A stretch of DNA of 47,031 nt, taken from positions 1 to 47,031 of the forward strand of contig JAILAT010000060.1 in the NCBI GenBank assembly GCA_024681475.1. Direction: 5' to 3'. The stretch is from Bacteroidales bacterium (lineage in GTDB: Bacteria > Bacteroidota > Bacteroidia > Bacteroidales > P3). A program made the position numbers and the translations under genes. Shown piece by piece: positions 23,563-32,099 of this stretch. Below the pieces are notes generated by a model that worked only from the letters and a program-made list of their open reading frames with translations, did no database searches and was not told where the DNA came from. Position 1 is the first letter of the stretch; the number at the start of each line of letters is the position of its first letter.

Positions 23563-26379
23563 ATGAAGGACGGAGAGCTATTTTTGGATTTTGGAGAGCC
23601 CACAGGCACTCCACAGGCTGCCCAGCAGACCACGAAGCGCGCCGGCCGCAAGAAGCGCGCCGTGGCAGGGGACGTTGTGCCGGAGAGCACACCGGTGCAA
23701 CAACCCAACACTCAGACTGTTGAAGCCAAATCCATCCCGACGCCGGCAGCAGCTGACACCACTCATGCCATCAATCCATCGACACCCGCTAAAAATACAA
23801 AAAAAGAGCACACAGAGAAGCACACATCTGAAAACATGAAAGCAACCGAAACGAAAAAGTACACGCGCTACATGCCAGAAGAGATCATGAAGTCGTCCAT
23901 CGCCTATTTTCATGGCGACGAGCTGGCTGCCAATGTCTGGATGAACAAGTATGCACTGCGCGACGGCAACGAAATCTACGAACTGAACCCCGACATGATG
24001 CACCACCGTCTGGCATCGGAGTTCGCCCGCATCGAGAAGAAGTATCCTAACCCCCTGAGCGAGGAGGTAATATACGGCCTGATGAAGGATTTCCGCTACA
24101 TCATCCCGCAGGGCAGCCCCATGTCGGGCATCGGCAACAACTTCCAGATTGTTTCGCTTTCCAACTGCTTCGTCATCGGCAATTCGGGCAACTCCGACTC
24201 CTACGGCGGCATCATGAAGATCGACCAGGAGCAGGTGCAGCTCATGAAGCGCCGTGGCGGTGTGGGCCACGACCTGTCGCACATCCGTCCTGGTGGCAGC
24301 CCCGTGAAAAACAGCGCGTTGACCTCGACGGGCATCGTGCCTTTCATGGAACGCTACTCCAACACGACACGCGAAGTGGCCCAAGGTGGCCGTCGTGGCG
24401 CCCTGATGCTTTCCATCTCCATCAAGCATCCTGATTCCGAGCATTTTATCGATGCCAAGCTGGAACAAGGCAAGATTACGGGAGCCAACGTGTCGGTGAA
24501 GATTACCGACGAATTCATGCAATGTGTGCTTGAGGGCAAACCCTTTGTGCAGCAGTATCCTATCGACTCGCCCGAGCCGACAGTCACCAAGGAGATTGAC
24601 GCCCGTGCCCTGTGGAACAAAATCATCTCCAACGCCTGGTCGTCGGCCGAGCCTGGCGTGCTGTTCTGGGACACCATCATCCGCGAATCGGTGCCCGACT
24701 GCTATGCCGACTTCGGCTATCGCACCGTGTCCACCAACCCTTGTGGCGAGATACCGCTCTGTCCCTACGACAGTTGCCGTCTGCTGGCCATCAACCTCTA
24801 CAGCTATGTCGACAAGCCCTTCACCCCCGAGGCGTCGTTCAACTTCAAGCTCTTCAAAGATCATGTCACCAAAGGCCAGCGTCTGATGGACGACCTTATC
24901 GACCTGGAGCTCGAAAAGGTGGAGAAAATCATTGAGAAAATCGAGGCCGACCCCGAAAGCGACGAGCTAAAGAGCGTGGAGAAAAACCTGTGGCTCAACA
25001 TCAAGATGAAATGCCTGGAGGGCCGCCGCACCGGCTTCGGCATCACCGCCGAAGGCGATATGCTGGCCGCCCTGGGCCTGCGCTACGGCTCGGAAGAGGC
25101 CACGGCGATGGCTGTGAACGTGCAGCGCACACTGGCCTGCACAGCCTACGGCTCGTCGGTGACGATGGCCGAGGAGCGTGGCTCGTTCCCCCTCTACGAC
25201 GCCAACCGCGAGAAGCTGAACCCCTTCATCCAGCGTCTGGCTGAAGCCGACCCCGAGATGTACACCCGCATGCTGACCCACGGCCGCCGCAACATCGCGC
25301 TGCTGACCATCGCCCCCACAGGTACGGTAAGCATCTGCACACAAACCACTTCCGGCATCGAGCCCGTCTTCCTGGTGAGCTACAAACGCCGCAAAAAAAT
25401 CAACCCCAACGACAAGGACACCTCCAAGCACCGCGTGATACAGGACCAGAGCGGCGACTACTTCGAGGAGTACAACGTCTTCCATCCACGCTTCATCGAA
25501 TGGCTGCGCGTGAAAGGCTACAACGTGGAAGAGGTGATGGCCATGAAAGAGGCTGACTTGAACGAAATCATCAAGCTGTCGCCCTACTACAAAGCCACGT
25601 CGGCCGACATCGACTGGGTGTCGAAAGTGAAGATGCAGGGCGCCATCCAGAAATGGGTGGACCACTCCATCAGCGTCACCGTGAACATCCCCAAGGAGAC
25701 CACCAAGGAGACCGTGCGCGAAATCTACGAGACCGCCTGGAAATCGGGCTGCAAAGGCTGCACCATCTATCGCGACGGCTCGCGCCACGGCGTGCTGGTG
25801 AGCAACGACGAAAAGGAGACGACCCAGTTTGCCGAGACACGTGCTCCCAAGCGTCCCAAGAAACTCGACGCCGAGATCGTGCGCTTCAAAAACAACAAGG
25901 AAGACTGGATCGCCGTGGTGGGCATGTTCGAAGGACGCCCCTACGAAATTTTCACAGGCCGCTCCGACAGCTTCCAGGTGCCCACCAAGGTGGAGAAAGG
26001 CTGGGTCATCCGCTCCAAAGAGCCCGGCGACGCCCATGCTCGCTATGATTTCCAGTACCTTGACCAGGACGGCTACAAAGTGACCATGGAGGGTCTGTCG
26101 CGAATGTTCAACCAAGAATATTGGAACTACGCCAAGCTCATCTCCGGCATCCTGCGCCACGGTATGCCCATCCCCAATGTGGTGGAGCTCATCTCGAAGC
26201 TGACCTTCGATGTCGACACCATCACCACATGGAAAAACGGTGTGGCCCGCGCCCTGCGCCGCTACATCAAAGATGGCACCAGCACCGACGAGACCTGCCC
26301 CGACTGCGGCCAGAAGACCGTGGTCTACAGCGGCGGCTGCAAGCACTGCACCAGTTGCGGCTGGTCGAAATGCTCATAA
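23563..26379 (+). CDS. nrdJ: Adenosylcobalamin-dependent (class II) ribonucleotide reductase
   Basis: 938 residues. It reduces ribonucleotides to deoxyribonucleotides using coenzyme B12, independently of oxygen. Core motifs are SNCFVIG (Cys202, redox), GGVGHDLSHIRPGG, STNPCGEIPL (Cys394 thiyl radical site, Glu396), IAPTGTVSICTQTTSGIEP and a GCKGCTIYRDGSR segment. A TSCPD domain covers about residues 770-910, ending in a Cys-rich tail (CPDCGQKT, CKHCTSCGWSKCS) that probably recycles the active-site disulfide. The first 90 or so residues are a low-complexity Ala/Thr/Lys-rich extension, so Met92 (23836) is a possible alternative start. No B12 riboswitch is seen in the 100-nt upstream region. Confidence 0.95.
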   Translation: MKDGELFLDFGEPTGTPQAAQQTTKRAGRKKRAVAGDVVPESTPVQQPNTQTVEAKSIPTPAAADTTHAINPSTPAKNTKKEHTEKHTSENMKATETKKYTRYMPEEIMKSSIAYFHGDELAANVWMNKYALRDGNEIYELNPDMMHHRLASEFARIEKKYPNPLSEEVIYGLMKDFRYIIPQGSPMSGIGNNFQIVSLSNCFVIGNSGNSDSYGGIMKIDQEQVQLMKRRGGVGHDLSHIRPGGSPVKNSALTSTGIVPFMERYSNTTREVAQGGRRGALMLSISIKHPDSEHFIDAKLEQGKITGANVSVKITDEFMQCVLEGKPFVQQYPIDSPEPTVTKEIDARALWNKIISNAWSSAEPGVLFWDTIIRESVPDCYADFGYRTVSTNPCGEIPLCPYDSCRLLAINLYSYVDKPFTPEASFNFKLFKDHVTKGQRLMDDLIDLELEKVEKIIEKIEADPESDELKSVEKNLWLNIKMKCLEGRRTGFGITAEGDMLAALGLRYGSEEATAMAVNVQRTLACTAYGSSVTMAEERGSFPLYDANREKLNPFIQRLAEADPEMYTRMLTHGRRNIALLTIAPTGTVSICTQTTSGIEPVFLVSYKRRKKINPNDKDTSKHRVIQDQSGDYFEEYNVFHPRFIEWLRVKGYNVEEVMAMKEADLNEIIKLSPYYKATSADIDWVSKVKMQGAIQKWVDHSISVTVNIPKETTKETVREIYETAWKSGCKGCTIYRDGSRHGVLVSNDEKETTQFAETRAPKRPKKLDAEIVRFKNNKEDWIAVVGMFEGRPYEIFTGRSDSFQVPTKVEKGWVIRSKEPGDAHARYDFQYLDQDGYKVTMEGLSRMFNQEYWNYAKLISGILRHGMPIPNVVELISKLTFDVDTITTWKNGVARALRRYIKDGTSTDETCPDCGQKTVVYSGGCKHCTSCGWSKCS

Positions 26380-26406
26380 GTCGGTCGGAAAAAACTCTCG
26401 ATTACG

Positions 26407-26456
26407 TTTTTTAAGGATACTCGAAACGGGAAACCATTTGGGGTATCCTTAAAAAA
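26407..26456 (+). terminator. Terminator after nrdJ
   Basis: TTTTTTAAGGATAC pairs perfectly over 14 bp with GTATCCTTAAAAAA around a 22-nt loop. The A and T tracts on both flanks make it potentially bidirectional. Confidence 0.8.
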
Positions 26457-26536
26457 TATCCCCCTATCGGCGGGCCATCCAGATGCGGACATACTATTCC
26501 TGATTTTTTGGCGTTATTGAGCTAAACAAGCGACCT

Positions 26537-27793
26537 ATGCTTATTGTCATATCACTGATACTCATACTGATCCTGCTGCCCGACTGCTACATCTCGATGG
26601 TGATGCTTAAAGGGGTGGCGTGGCCGTGGCAGGCGCTGTTCTGGTCGCCTACGGTGCCGCTGTTCGGCAGCATGTGCCTCATGATGGCGACAGGGCGCAA
26701 CGCACTGATGGCCAAGATAGTATTCTACGAGATACTGCTGGTGGCCTTGCCTCAGCTGGTATTCGTGGTCTGCTCACTGCTGGGTCGCGGCGCCGCGCTG
26801 GCGTGGCCTGCGGCGCAGACGTGCGGCAACATCATAGGTCTTGCGGCAGGCGCCACGATAGTCATCGCCCTGGCCTACGGTATGTTGTGGGGCTGGCGTT
26901 CGCTGGAAGTGAAGCACCTCGACCTCACCTTCGACACCCTGCCCGAAAGTTTCGACGGCTACAAGCTGGTACAGTTCTCAGACCTGCATAGCGGTAGTTT
27001 TGAAAGACACAGCACGTTTGTGCAACAGCTGGTGGACACCATCAACGCTCAAGATGCCGACATGGTGCTCTTCACTGGCGACATCATCAACACGCACCCC
27101 GACGAGCTGCAACCCCTCCTGTCCATCCTGTCGCAGGTGCGGGCCCGCGACGGCATCTGCTCGGTGCTGGGCAACCACGACTACTGCCTGTTCGGCTTCG
27201 GCAAAAGGCCAGCAAACCCACGCGAAGGCGCCCGACAAGTTGTTGAGATGGAGCGCGATATGGGATGGAGCGTATTGCTCAACGAGCACCACCTTGTGGT
27301 GCGCGGCAGCGACACGCTGGCCATCATCGGGGTGGAGAACACCGGCAAGCCCCCCTTCCCCGAAATCGGCGATTTGCGGAAAGCTTCGGAAGGCGTAGCA
27401 GCCTATCATCCATCGGGACATGAAGACGCTATAGCATCGCACAACAGCATCTTCCCCATCCTGCTCACCCACGACCCGTCGCATTGGCGTATGGAAGTGC
27501 TACCCTGCACCGACATACCGCTGACGCTGTCGGGGCACACCCATGCAGCACAAATCAAGATAGGCCACTGGTCGCCAGCACGTTGGATGTACCACGAATG
27601 GGCCGGGCTCTACACGCAGGGAAGCCAGTCGCTGTTCGTCAGCCAAGGTATCGGCGGCAGCTTCAGGATGCGCCTCGGCGCACGGCCTGAGGTAGTGGTC
27701 ATCAGCCTGCACAGCGGCACCAACAAGTCGACAAAAAATGACGCAAATTTGGCAGAAAGAAAGGATGAAGAAAACAGAAAAAAAGCCATCTGA
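26537..27793 (+). CDS. Membrane-anchored calcineurin-like metallophosphoesterase (YkuE/YaeI type)
   Basis: 418 residues. The N-terminal 130 residues contain three to four hydrophobic helices (LIVISLILILILLPDCYISM, IVFYEILLVALPQLVFVVCSL, IIGLAAGATIVIALAYGM). The catalytic domain follows, with the di-metal motifs FSDLHSGS, FTGDIIN, LGNHDY and LSGHTHAAQ in order, and a late GIGGS. Relatives hydrolyse lipid or nucleotide phosphodiesters at the membrane, for example UDP-diacylglucosamine-like or cyclic dinucleotide substrates, but the substrate cannot be read here. The C-terminus is a charged tail (TKNDANLAERKDEENRKK). It is followed by the tRNA-Ala promoter. Confidence 0.88.
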   Translation: MLIVISLILILILLPDCYISMVMLKGVAWPWQALFWSPTVPLFGSMCLMMATGRNALMAKIVFYEILLVALPQLVFVVCSLLGRGAALAWPAAQTCGNIIGLAAGATIVIALAYGMLWGWRSLEVKHLDLTFDTLPESFDGYKLVQFSDLHSGSFERHSTFVQQLVDTINAQDADMVLFTGDIINTHPDELQPLLSILSQVRARDGICSVLGNHDYCLFGFGKRPANPREGARQVVEMERDMGWSVLLNEHHLVVRGSDTLAIIGVENTGKPPFPEIGDLRKASEGVAAYHPSGHEDAIASHNSIFPILLTHDPSHWRMEVLPCTDIPLTLSGHTHAAQIKIGHWSPARWMYHEWAGLYTQGSQSLFVSQGIGGSFRMRLGARPEVVVISLHSGTNKSTKNDANLAERKDEENRKKAI

Positions 27794-27834
27794 CAAAAAG
27801 TATTCAACTGATAATCAATACAAAGAAAAATAAA

Positions 27835-27866
27835 TTTGGTGGGAATAAAAAATGTTTGTATTTTTG
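27835..27866 (+). promoter_or_regulatory. Promoter of tRNA-Ala
   Basis: TTTG at 27835-27838 and TATTTTTG at 27859-27866 (20-nt spacer) lie 24 nt before the tRNA 5' end. Confidence 0.7.
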
Positions 27867-27890
27867 CAACGTCTTTCGAAGGAAAGCAAT

Positions 27891-27964
27891 GGGGTATTAG
27901 CTCACTTGGCTAGAGCGTATGACTGGCAGTCATAAGGTAATCGGTTCGATTCCGATATACTCCA
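27891..27964 (+). tRNA. tRNA-Ala (anticodon GGC)
   Basis: The 74-nt cloverleaf is complete: acceptor GGGGTAT/ATACTCC, D-stem GCTC/GAGC, anticodon stem TATGA/TCATA with loop CTGGCAG (anticodon GGC), T-arm ATCGG-TTCGATT-CCGAT, discriminator A. The G3-U70 wobble in the acceptor, the identity element for alanyl-tRNA synthetase, confirms alanine. CCA is not encoded. It marks the left edge of the accessory block. Confidence 0.95.
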
Positions 27965-27966
27965 CG

Positions 27967-27993
27967 AGGGAGGTCCAAAAGATCTCCCTTTTT
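27967..27993 (+). terminator. Terminator of tRNA-Ala
   Basis: The stem AGGGAG/CTCCCT is followed by TTTT, immediately after the tRNA 3' end. Confidence 0.8.
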
Positions 27994-28024
27994 CTATGTC
28001 AGATAAATAGATACCCATTGACAC

Positions 28025-28936
28025 TTACTCATCATCTTCCTTGTACTTCGCCAACATCGCCTTCGCCTCCTCCCTTATCTCGTTCCTCAAAGATTCCGGT
28101 TGCATCACCTCGACAGAGCTACCAAGAGAGAGAATGCGTTGCCGCAGCTCATAAGAGGGTCGCACTCGCAGGGCAAAGAGTGCGTACCCTTCATCTCTAC
28201 ACGTCAACTCAACTTGAGAACGATGCAGCGGAAGAGACCGCAGATATTTGGCTTGGTGTTCCTCGACTTTCAGCCAGACATTTTCCACATCACCGTCGCC
28301 GATGGTGATGCCGAACGCGCCGTCAAACAATTCTTCCAGACTGAAATCAGAATCACGTTGAAAAGTCTCTTCTTGTATCTCAAACTGGCTGATACGGTCG
28401 AGGGCCAGAATGATATAAGGCATATCGTTCTTGTAACGGCCAATAATATACCATCGCCGCTCAAACATTTTGATGGCATGAATTTGGAAATCAAAATAAT
28501 GGGTTGAAGTTTCAGACCAATAGGGCATGTAGTCAAACTCCACCTTACGCCGTTCCTTCAAGGCCTGCAGGACAGCCGTTAGATGTTCTGTATGGGTGTT
28601 TTCGATGCTGATATATTGTGCCCTATCCTTACTGTCACTGACGACCCTGTTCACTGCGATGGAGTCCAATAGCCAACGTCGGAAATAGTCATTGTCGCCG
28701 CTGTCAACAATACGGTAGCGGAATACGCTTCCTGTAGGATAGCATTCAATTTCAATGCCGAAGATCTCTTTTACCTCGTTGCGGTGACGATGAAAGGTGC
28801 GGTCGGAATATAGCTTACCACCGTTGATATCGTCATTGTAATAGTAGGCATCGGCTATCTGCTGCAGGGTCAAACCTTTATTACCCGCTCGCATCACCGT
28901 GTCGACCAACCAGATATATTTCTTTAACGGATTCAT
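28025..28936 (-). CDS. WYL-domain transcriptional regulator
   Basis: 303 residues. The N-terminal winged-helix region (KKYIWLVDTVMRAGNKGLTLQQIADAYYY) is followed by a WYL domain from about residue 115 to 195 (KVEFDYMPYWS...ERRWYIIGRYKNDMPYIILALDRI) and a C-terminal WCX-like domain (VWLKVEEHQAKYLRSLPLH). Proteins of this kind sense ligands or single-stranded nucleic acid and often control defence or DNA-damage genes. Its start overlaps the stop of the RhuM-Fic gene (ATGA), so the two are translationally coupled and probably form a regulator/effector pair. It is the last gene of the minus-strand accessory block. Confidence 0.85.
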   Translation of the reverse strand: MNPLKKYIWLVDTVMRAGNKGLTLQQIADAYYYNDDINGGKLYSDRTFHRHRNEVKEIFGIEIECYPTGSVFRYRIVDSGDNDYFRRWLLDSIAVNRVVSDSKDRAQYISIENTHTEHLTAVLQALKERRKVEFDYMPYWSETSTHYFDFQIHAIKMFERRWYIIGRYKNDMPYIILALDRISQFEIQEETFQRDSDFSLEELFDGAFGITIGDGDVENVWLKVEEHQAKYLRSLPLHRSQVELTCRDEGYALFALRVRPSYELRQRILSLGSSVEVMQPESLRNEIREEAKAMLAKYKEDDE

Positions 28937-29934
28937 TGATTGTTCTTGTTAATAAGGTTTACCACCACTTTAACCATCACGTCCTTCTCCTCAGGGCGAC
29001 TTTCGGCAATCATCAGCGTAAGGGCCACAAGGGTGTTATCCTCGATGCGTTTGCTGCCGTCCGCGCGGTATAAGATGCGATTGTTGTTCATGAACCAAAG
29101 GAACAGCGTGGCGGCAATGCGCTTATTGCCGTCGCTGAACGAATGGTTCTTGGTGACCAGGTACAGCAGCATGGCCGCCTTTTCCTCGACCGATGGATAC
29201 AACTCTATGCCGTCAAATGTCTGGTATATTTGTCCAATACTGCTCTTAAAAGAATCGTCCTTCTCGTTGCCGAAGAGGGAGCTCTCACCAAAGCGCTCTT
29301 TCAACGAGAGGATGGCCTGCATAGCGTTGTCGTATGTAGCATGGAAAGACTCATCCCTTGTAGTCTTCTCTATTGCGAGACGCTGGTAGTCGTAGCTGTC
29401 AAGTGTGTCGAGAGCGTATGTGTAATCAGACACCACATTGAAGAGCGCATTGGTCTCGTCGTTCGAGAGCAGCGGCTGGTTTTGAATAGTCCTTCCAAGC
29501 ATTCCCACCAGCTGCCGCAACTCACCAATCTGCTCCTTGTGGATACGTTCGTTTACGGCATAGCCTTTGACAAGATAATCTTTCAAAACATGGTTTGCCC
29601 AGCGGCGGAAATCTACACCTCGTTTGGATTTAACGCGATAGCCAACGGAAATAATGACGTCAAGATTATAATAACTAACGAGATGCGTCTGTGATTTACC
29701 TTCTACAGCACCATGTCGAGTGGTTGTCGCAAATTTTGCGACAACCACTGAATCTGACAATTCTTCATTTATTGCATTGCTAATATGTTTTCGAATTGTC
29801 TTGTCGTCCCTATTAAATAGCACTGCCATCTGGTTGGCTGTTAGCCAAACAGTCTCCTGCTCCAACCGCACATCGATAGCGGTTTGCCCGTCGTCGGTCT
29901 GATAAATGATTATCTTATCGTTAATGTTTTCCAT
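28933..29934 (-). CDS. RhuM-family protein fused to a Fic/Doc AMP-transferase-like domain
   Basis: 333 residues. The N-terminal RhuM domain (about 1-150) has a KilA-N/Bro-like DNA-binding look (WLTANQMAVLFNRDDKTIRKHI, LVSYYNLDVIISVGYRVKSKRG, FRRWANHVLKDYLVKGYAVNE). The C-terminal Fic domain carries the complete active-site motif HSFSDGNKR at residues 264-272 (HxFxxGNxR). Fic enzymes transfer AMP or other phosphates to target proteins, and Doc-type relatives are toxins. An antitoxin-like inhibitory helix was not identified and no small partner gene is adjacent. It overlaps the WYL regulator by 4 nt and is the upstream gene of that pair. Confidence 0.88.
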   Translation of the reverse strand: MENINDKIIIYQTDDGQTAIDVRLEQETVWLTANQMAVLFNRDDKTIRKHISNAINEELSDSVVVAKFATTTRHGAVEGKSQTHLVSYYNLDVIISVGYRVKSKRGVDFRRWANHVLKDYLVKGYAVNERIHKEQIGELRQLVGMLGRTIQNQPLLSNDETNALFNVVSDYTYALDTLDSYDYQRLAIEKTTRDESFHATYDNAMQAILSLKERFGESSLFGNEKDDSFKSSIGQIYQTFDGIELYPSVEEKAAMLLYLVTKNHSFSDGNKRIAATLFLWFMNNNRILYRADGSKRIEDNTLVALTLMIAESRPEEKDVMVKVVVNLINKNNQ

Positions 29935-30012
29935 AATTTGATAACGAAATCTGTGTCAGTTTATTGCACAGAGAGAATAACTATCTCATATTGCATTCAT
30001 TCAGTTAATTAA

Positions 30013-30052
30013 ACAGAGCGCCCACACTACGTGGACGCTCCTCAGTTCTGTT
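30013..30052 (-). terminator. Terminator of the W-repeat gene
   Basis: The hairpin GAGCG(C)CCAC/GTGG(A)CGCTC with an outer ACAG/CTGT pair lies just past the stop codon at 30055, with an AT-rich minus-strand 3' side (TTTAATTAA). Confidence 0.6.
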
Positions 30053-30054
30053 GG

Positions 30055-30582
30055 TTAACAGTGACTCGTTAACTCCTTCTTGATTTGTTCCATCTCTTTT
30101 TCCACCAGCTCGTTCACAAGTCGTGAATTTTCCAAAAAGGAGGTCAGTGGAATATGACTGCGGTATCTGTCAAAGAACTCCTTGGTGTAGAAATCTTCTC
30201 TACGCCAGCTATCTATCAGTTCCTGCCAATCCCATTTGTCGATAAAACGGTCGACGAAGGTGAAATCCAGTTTCAGGTTGGAGTTGCGAGACAACGTATG
30301 CCAGTTCCAACGGTTTACAAAATAGGCGATAACATCTGGAGTGAGCAGATACTCGTTGCCGTTTCCGGATAATTCCTCCCAGTTAAGACGATTTGCCCAT
30401 TTCTCGATGAGTTTCACCGTCCAATGGATTTCGCTGTTCTTGGAAACCTCGTTCCAATTCAGTTTGTCGGCATAACGCTCCAGCATTTCCTCCGTCAGAC
30501 CGTAGTTGCTAGAAATGTCATTCCATGCTTTTGCGCTGATGATACTTTGAATCATCTCGTCGTTTACTTGATTACACATCAT
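30055..30582 (-). CDS. Hypothetical protein with tryptophan-containing repeats
   Basis: 175 residues, no signal peptide or membrane helix. About four repeats of 35-40 residues share the pattern WxxlSxNxxL...exlxxyxdkWnW: KAWNDISSNYGLTEEMLERYADKLNW, WTVKLIEKWANRLNWEELSGN, VIAYFVNRWNWHTLSRN, FVDRFIDKWDWQELIDSW. Such helical W-repeats are reminiscent of small scaffold proteins in Bacteroidetes, but I cannot name the family. A second ATG one codon in is an alternative start. It has its own promoter (30690-30697) and terminator, so it is transcribed independently of the RhuM-Fic/WYL pair. Confidence 0.65.
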   Translation of the reverse strand: MMCNQVNDEMIQSIISAKAWNDISSNYGLTEEMLERYADKLNWNEVSKNSEIHWTVKLIEKWANRLNWEELSGNGNEYLLTPDVIAYFVNRWNWHTLSRNSNLKLDFTFVDRFIDKWDWQELIDSWRREDFYTKEFFDRYRSHIPLTSFLENSRLVNELVEKEMEQIKKELTSHC

Positions 30583-30689
30583 AATAAATCCTTTCGTTTA
30601 AATGATTAAATTGAGTTTTCTTATTAAATATGAATCTAATGCGATATGTTTCAAAAGTATTGATTATACTAATGAACCTTTTCGAGATG

Positions 30690-30697
30690 CAAAAGTA
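30690..30697 (-). promoter_or_regulatory. -7 element for the W-repeat gene
   Basis: The minus strand reads TACTTTTG, an exact TAnnTTTG match 108 nt upstream of the start. Confidence 0.55.
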
Positions 30698-30700
30698 CAA

Positions 30701-30731
30701 CAAAGGTGTGCCATATCATGACACACCCTTG
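30701..30731 (-). terminator. Terminator after the 30.8-kb UDG-like gene
   Basis: CAAAGGTGTG and CACACCCTTG form a 10-bp stem with one mismatch, downstream of the stop codon at 30751. The minus-strand 3' side is TTGTTGTACTTTTG. Confidence 0.5.
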
Positions 30732-30750
30732 TATGAAGATTAAAAAAAAA

Positions 30751-31482
30751 CTACAGGAGGACTTGAGGCATGATTCTCTCTTCAATATATTGTAGTTTAT
30801 TTGCACCTCTTTGCCAACAGGATGGATGATATGCGACAACTACTTTGTATTGTTTCTTTAATTCATTAATTCCACAATTATCAATACCATAATTTGATTG
30901 AAAAACAATAATATCTGGATTAAAAACTGCTATTTCATCCAGCAGCAACTTACGTTCTCTTTCTGCATTAATCCATATCCTATCAGCATTACCAGTTCTG
31001 AACTCTCTGTTTATAGTAACAAAACGAAATCTGTTCTCATATGCGACAAAAGACATCAAATCCTTGGGAATAGAATTAATCGCATCTGCTAATGCAATAG
31101 CTTTCTTGGCTGTATATTCATTATAACTCCACAATGAGTTCCACGCATCTTGAAGTTGCATCTTGTCCTTTAAAATCCGCAATGCAGTCGCATATATTCC
31201 GGCAATATGATCGTTAAAATCAAGGTTCCCTCCTTTGAAAATATCTTCCCGACTCTCAAAGGAGTGGTAAGTGTTTTTATTTCGGCATTCGTCCTCACCA
31301 CAATCCAATGGAATAAATAGAATTTTTACTGGAGCCGAGACATAGTTCTCCCCAATATACGGAAATCCGGAGAATCTTTTGTTTGTGCCTTCGACAATAC
31401 CAGTTTTAGGGTCAATCTTCATGTCTTTGAAAAAATCCAGATAAAGCCCTTTGATTTCATTTTTTAGTTCGACAAATTCCAT
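30751..31482 (-). CDS. Hypothetical protein resembling the uracil-DNA-glycosylase superfamily
   Basis: 243 residues, cytosolic. Three blocks suggest a UDG-like fold: RFSGFPYIGENYVSAPVKILFIPLDCGEDE near the N-terminus, then IAVFNPDIIVFQSNYGID, then VVVAYHPSCWQRGA near the C-terminus. The HPS motif at the end of a beta strand is a glycosylase hallmark. The middle is helical and poor in motifs. It ends the cluster PLD nuclease-UDG-like-UDG-like on the minus strand, 28 nt after the PLD gene. The assignment is by eye and weak. A nuclease of another fold or a nucleotide-binding protein is possible. Confidence 0.4.
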   Translation of the reverse strand: MEFVELKNEIKGLYLDFFKDMKIDPKTGIVEGTNKRFSGFPYIGENYVSAPVKILFIPLDCGEDECRNKNTYHSFESREDIFKGGNLDFNDHIAGIYATALRILKDKMQLQDAWNSLWSYNEYTAKKAIALADAINSIPKDLMSFVAYENRFRFVTINREFRTGNADRIWINAERERKLLLDEIAVFNPDIIVFQSNYGIDNCGINELKKQYKVVVAYHPSCWQRGANKLQYIEERIMPQVLL

Positions 31483-31510
31483 AATTTATTTATTCTAAGG
31501 TTAATGCTTG

Positions 31511-32026
31511 CTATTTGGAAATTCTGTCGCCGCAGAAGGATTTTCGTTTGCATTTGGTACATCGGTGCCCTTGCCAGACGCTGTCGAGGTGGTCGGCGGC
31601 GGCATCCACCAGCGACGGTTCGTCGGTGAGGATGCCGGCCTCGAAGTTGTGGTTGTTGTCGCCTTTCATGCCCATACCAGCACCTGTGAGGTTAGCGGAG
31701 CCGATATAGGCGGTAGTGCAGTCGAAAATCATTATCTTGAAATGCACCCGCGGACAAAGCCTCCGTTCCAATCTGCTCCACAATCCAGGATACTTGTCGA
31801 AGTCCTCGCGAAAGTTCTCTCCCGGCTCTTTGGCATGAAGCAACCGCACATCGACACCACGTTTCAGCAGTTTATCCAACACAGACAGAAACGGCACCAC
31901 ATCCCAGCCTCCCTCCACATACAAATCCTTCAAGTCGGCAGTACCAATCCACAAATCGTGCTTGACCTTATCACAAAGTGTTAACACTCTTGTGTAGTGT
32001 TCCTTATCCGCGATATACTCAATCAT
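31511..32026 (-). CDS. Phospholipase D-like nuclease/phosphodiesterase
   Basis: 171 residues with one HKD motif: His95, Lys97, Asp102 in HFKIMIFDCTTAYIGSANLTGAG (Gly109, Ser110, Asn112). A single HKD in a short chain implies a dimeric active site, as in the Nuc/BfiI class of nucleases. The C-terminus ends with a Cys cluster (HRCTKCKRKSFCG), a possible small zinc site. It lies between two UDG-like genes in the same orientation. Relatives cleave DNA or RNA phosphodiesters, and the target is unknown. Confidence 0.85.
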   Translation of the reverse strand: MIEYIADKEHYTRVLTLCDKVKHDLWIGTADLKDLYVEGGWDVVPFLSVLDKLLKRGVDVRLLHAKEPGENFREDFDKYPGLWSRLERRLCPRVHFKIMIFDCTTAYIGSANLTGAGMGMKGDNNHNFEAGILTDEPSLVDAAADHLDSVWQGHRCTKCKRKSFCGDRISK

Positions 32027-32099
32027 TTTCTTCTGATTAATAACTCACTCAAACACTCAGATATAAATACTATCAGACAGATCCTGATTCTCAACTTTT

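Noticed and set aside
24967..26346. 459-residue minus frame opposite nrdJ
   Set aside because: A shadow of nrdJ with the same biased composition and no recognisable domain.
27891..27964. tRNA-Ala as an integration (att) site for the accessory block
   Set aside because: I could not find a repeat of the tRNA 3' end on the far side of the block, and no integrase gene is present. Only the position is suggestive.
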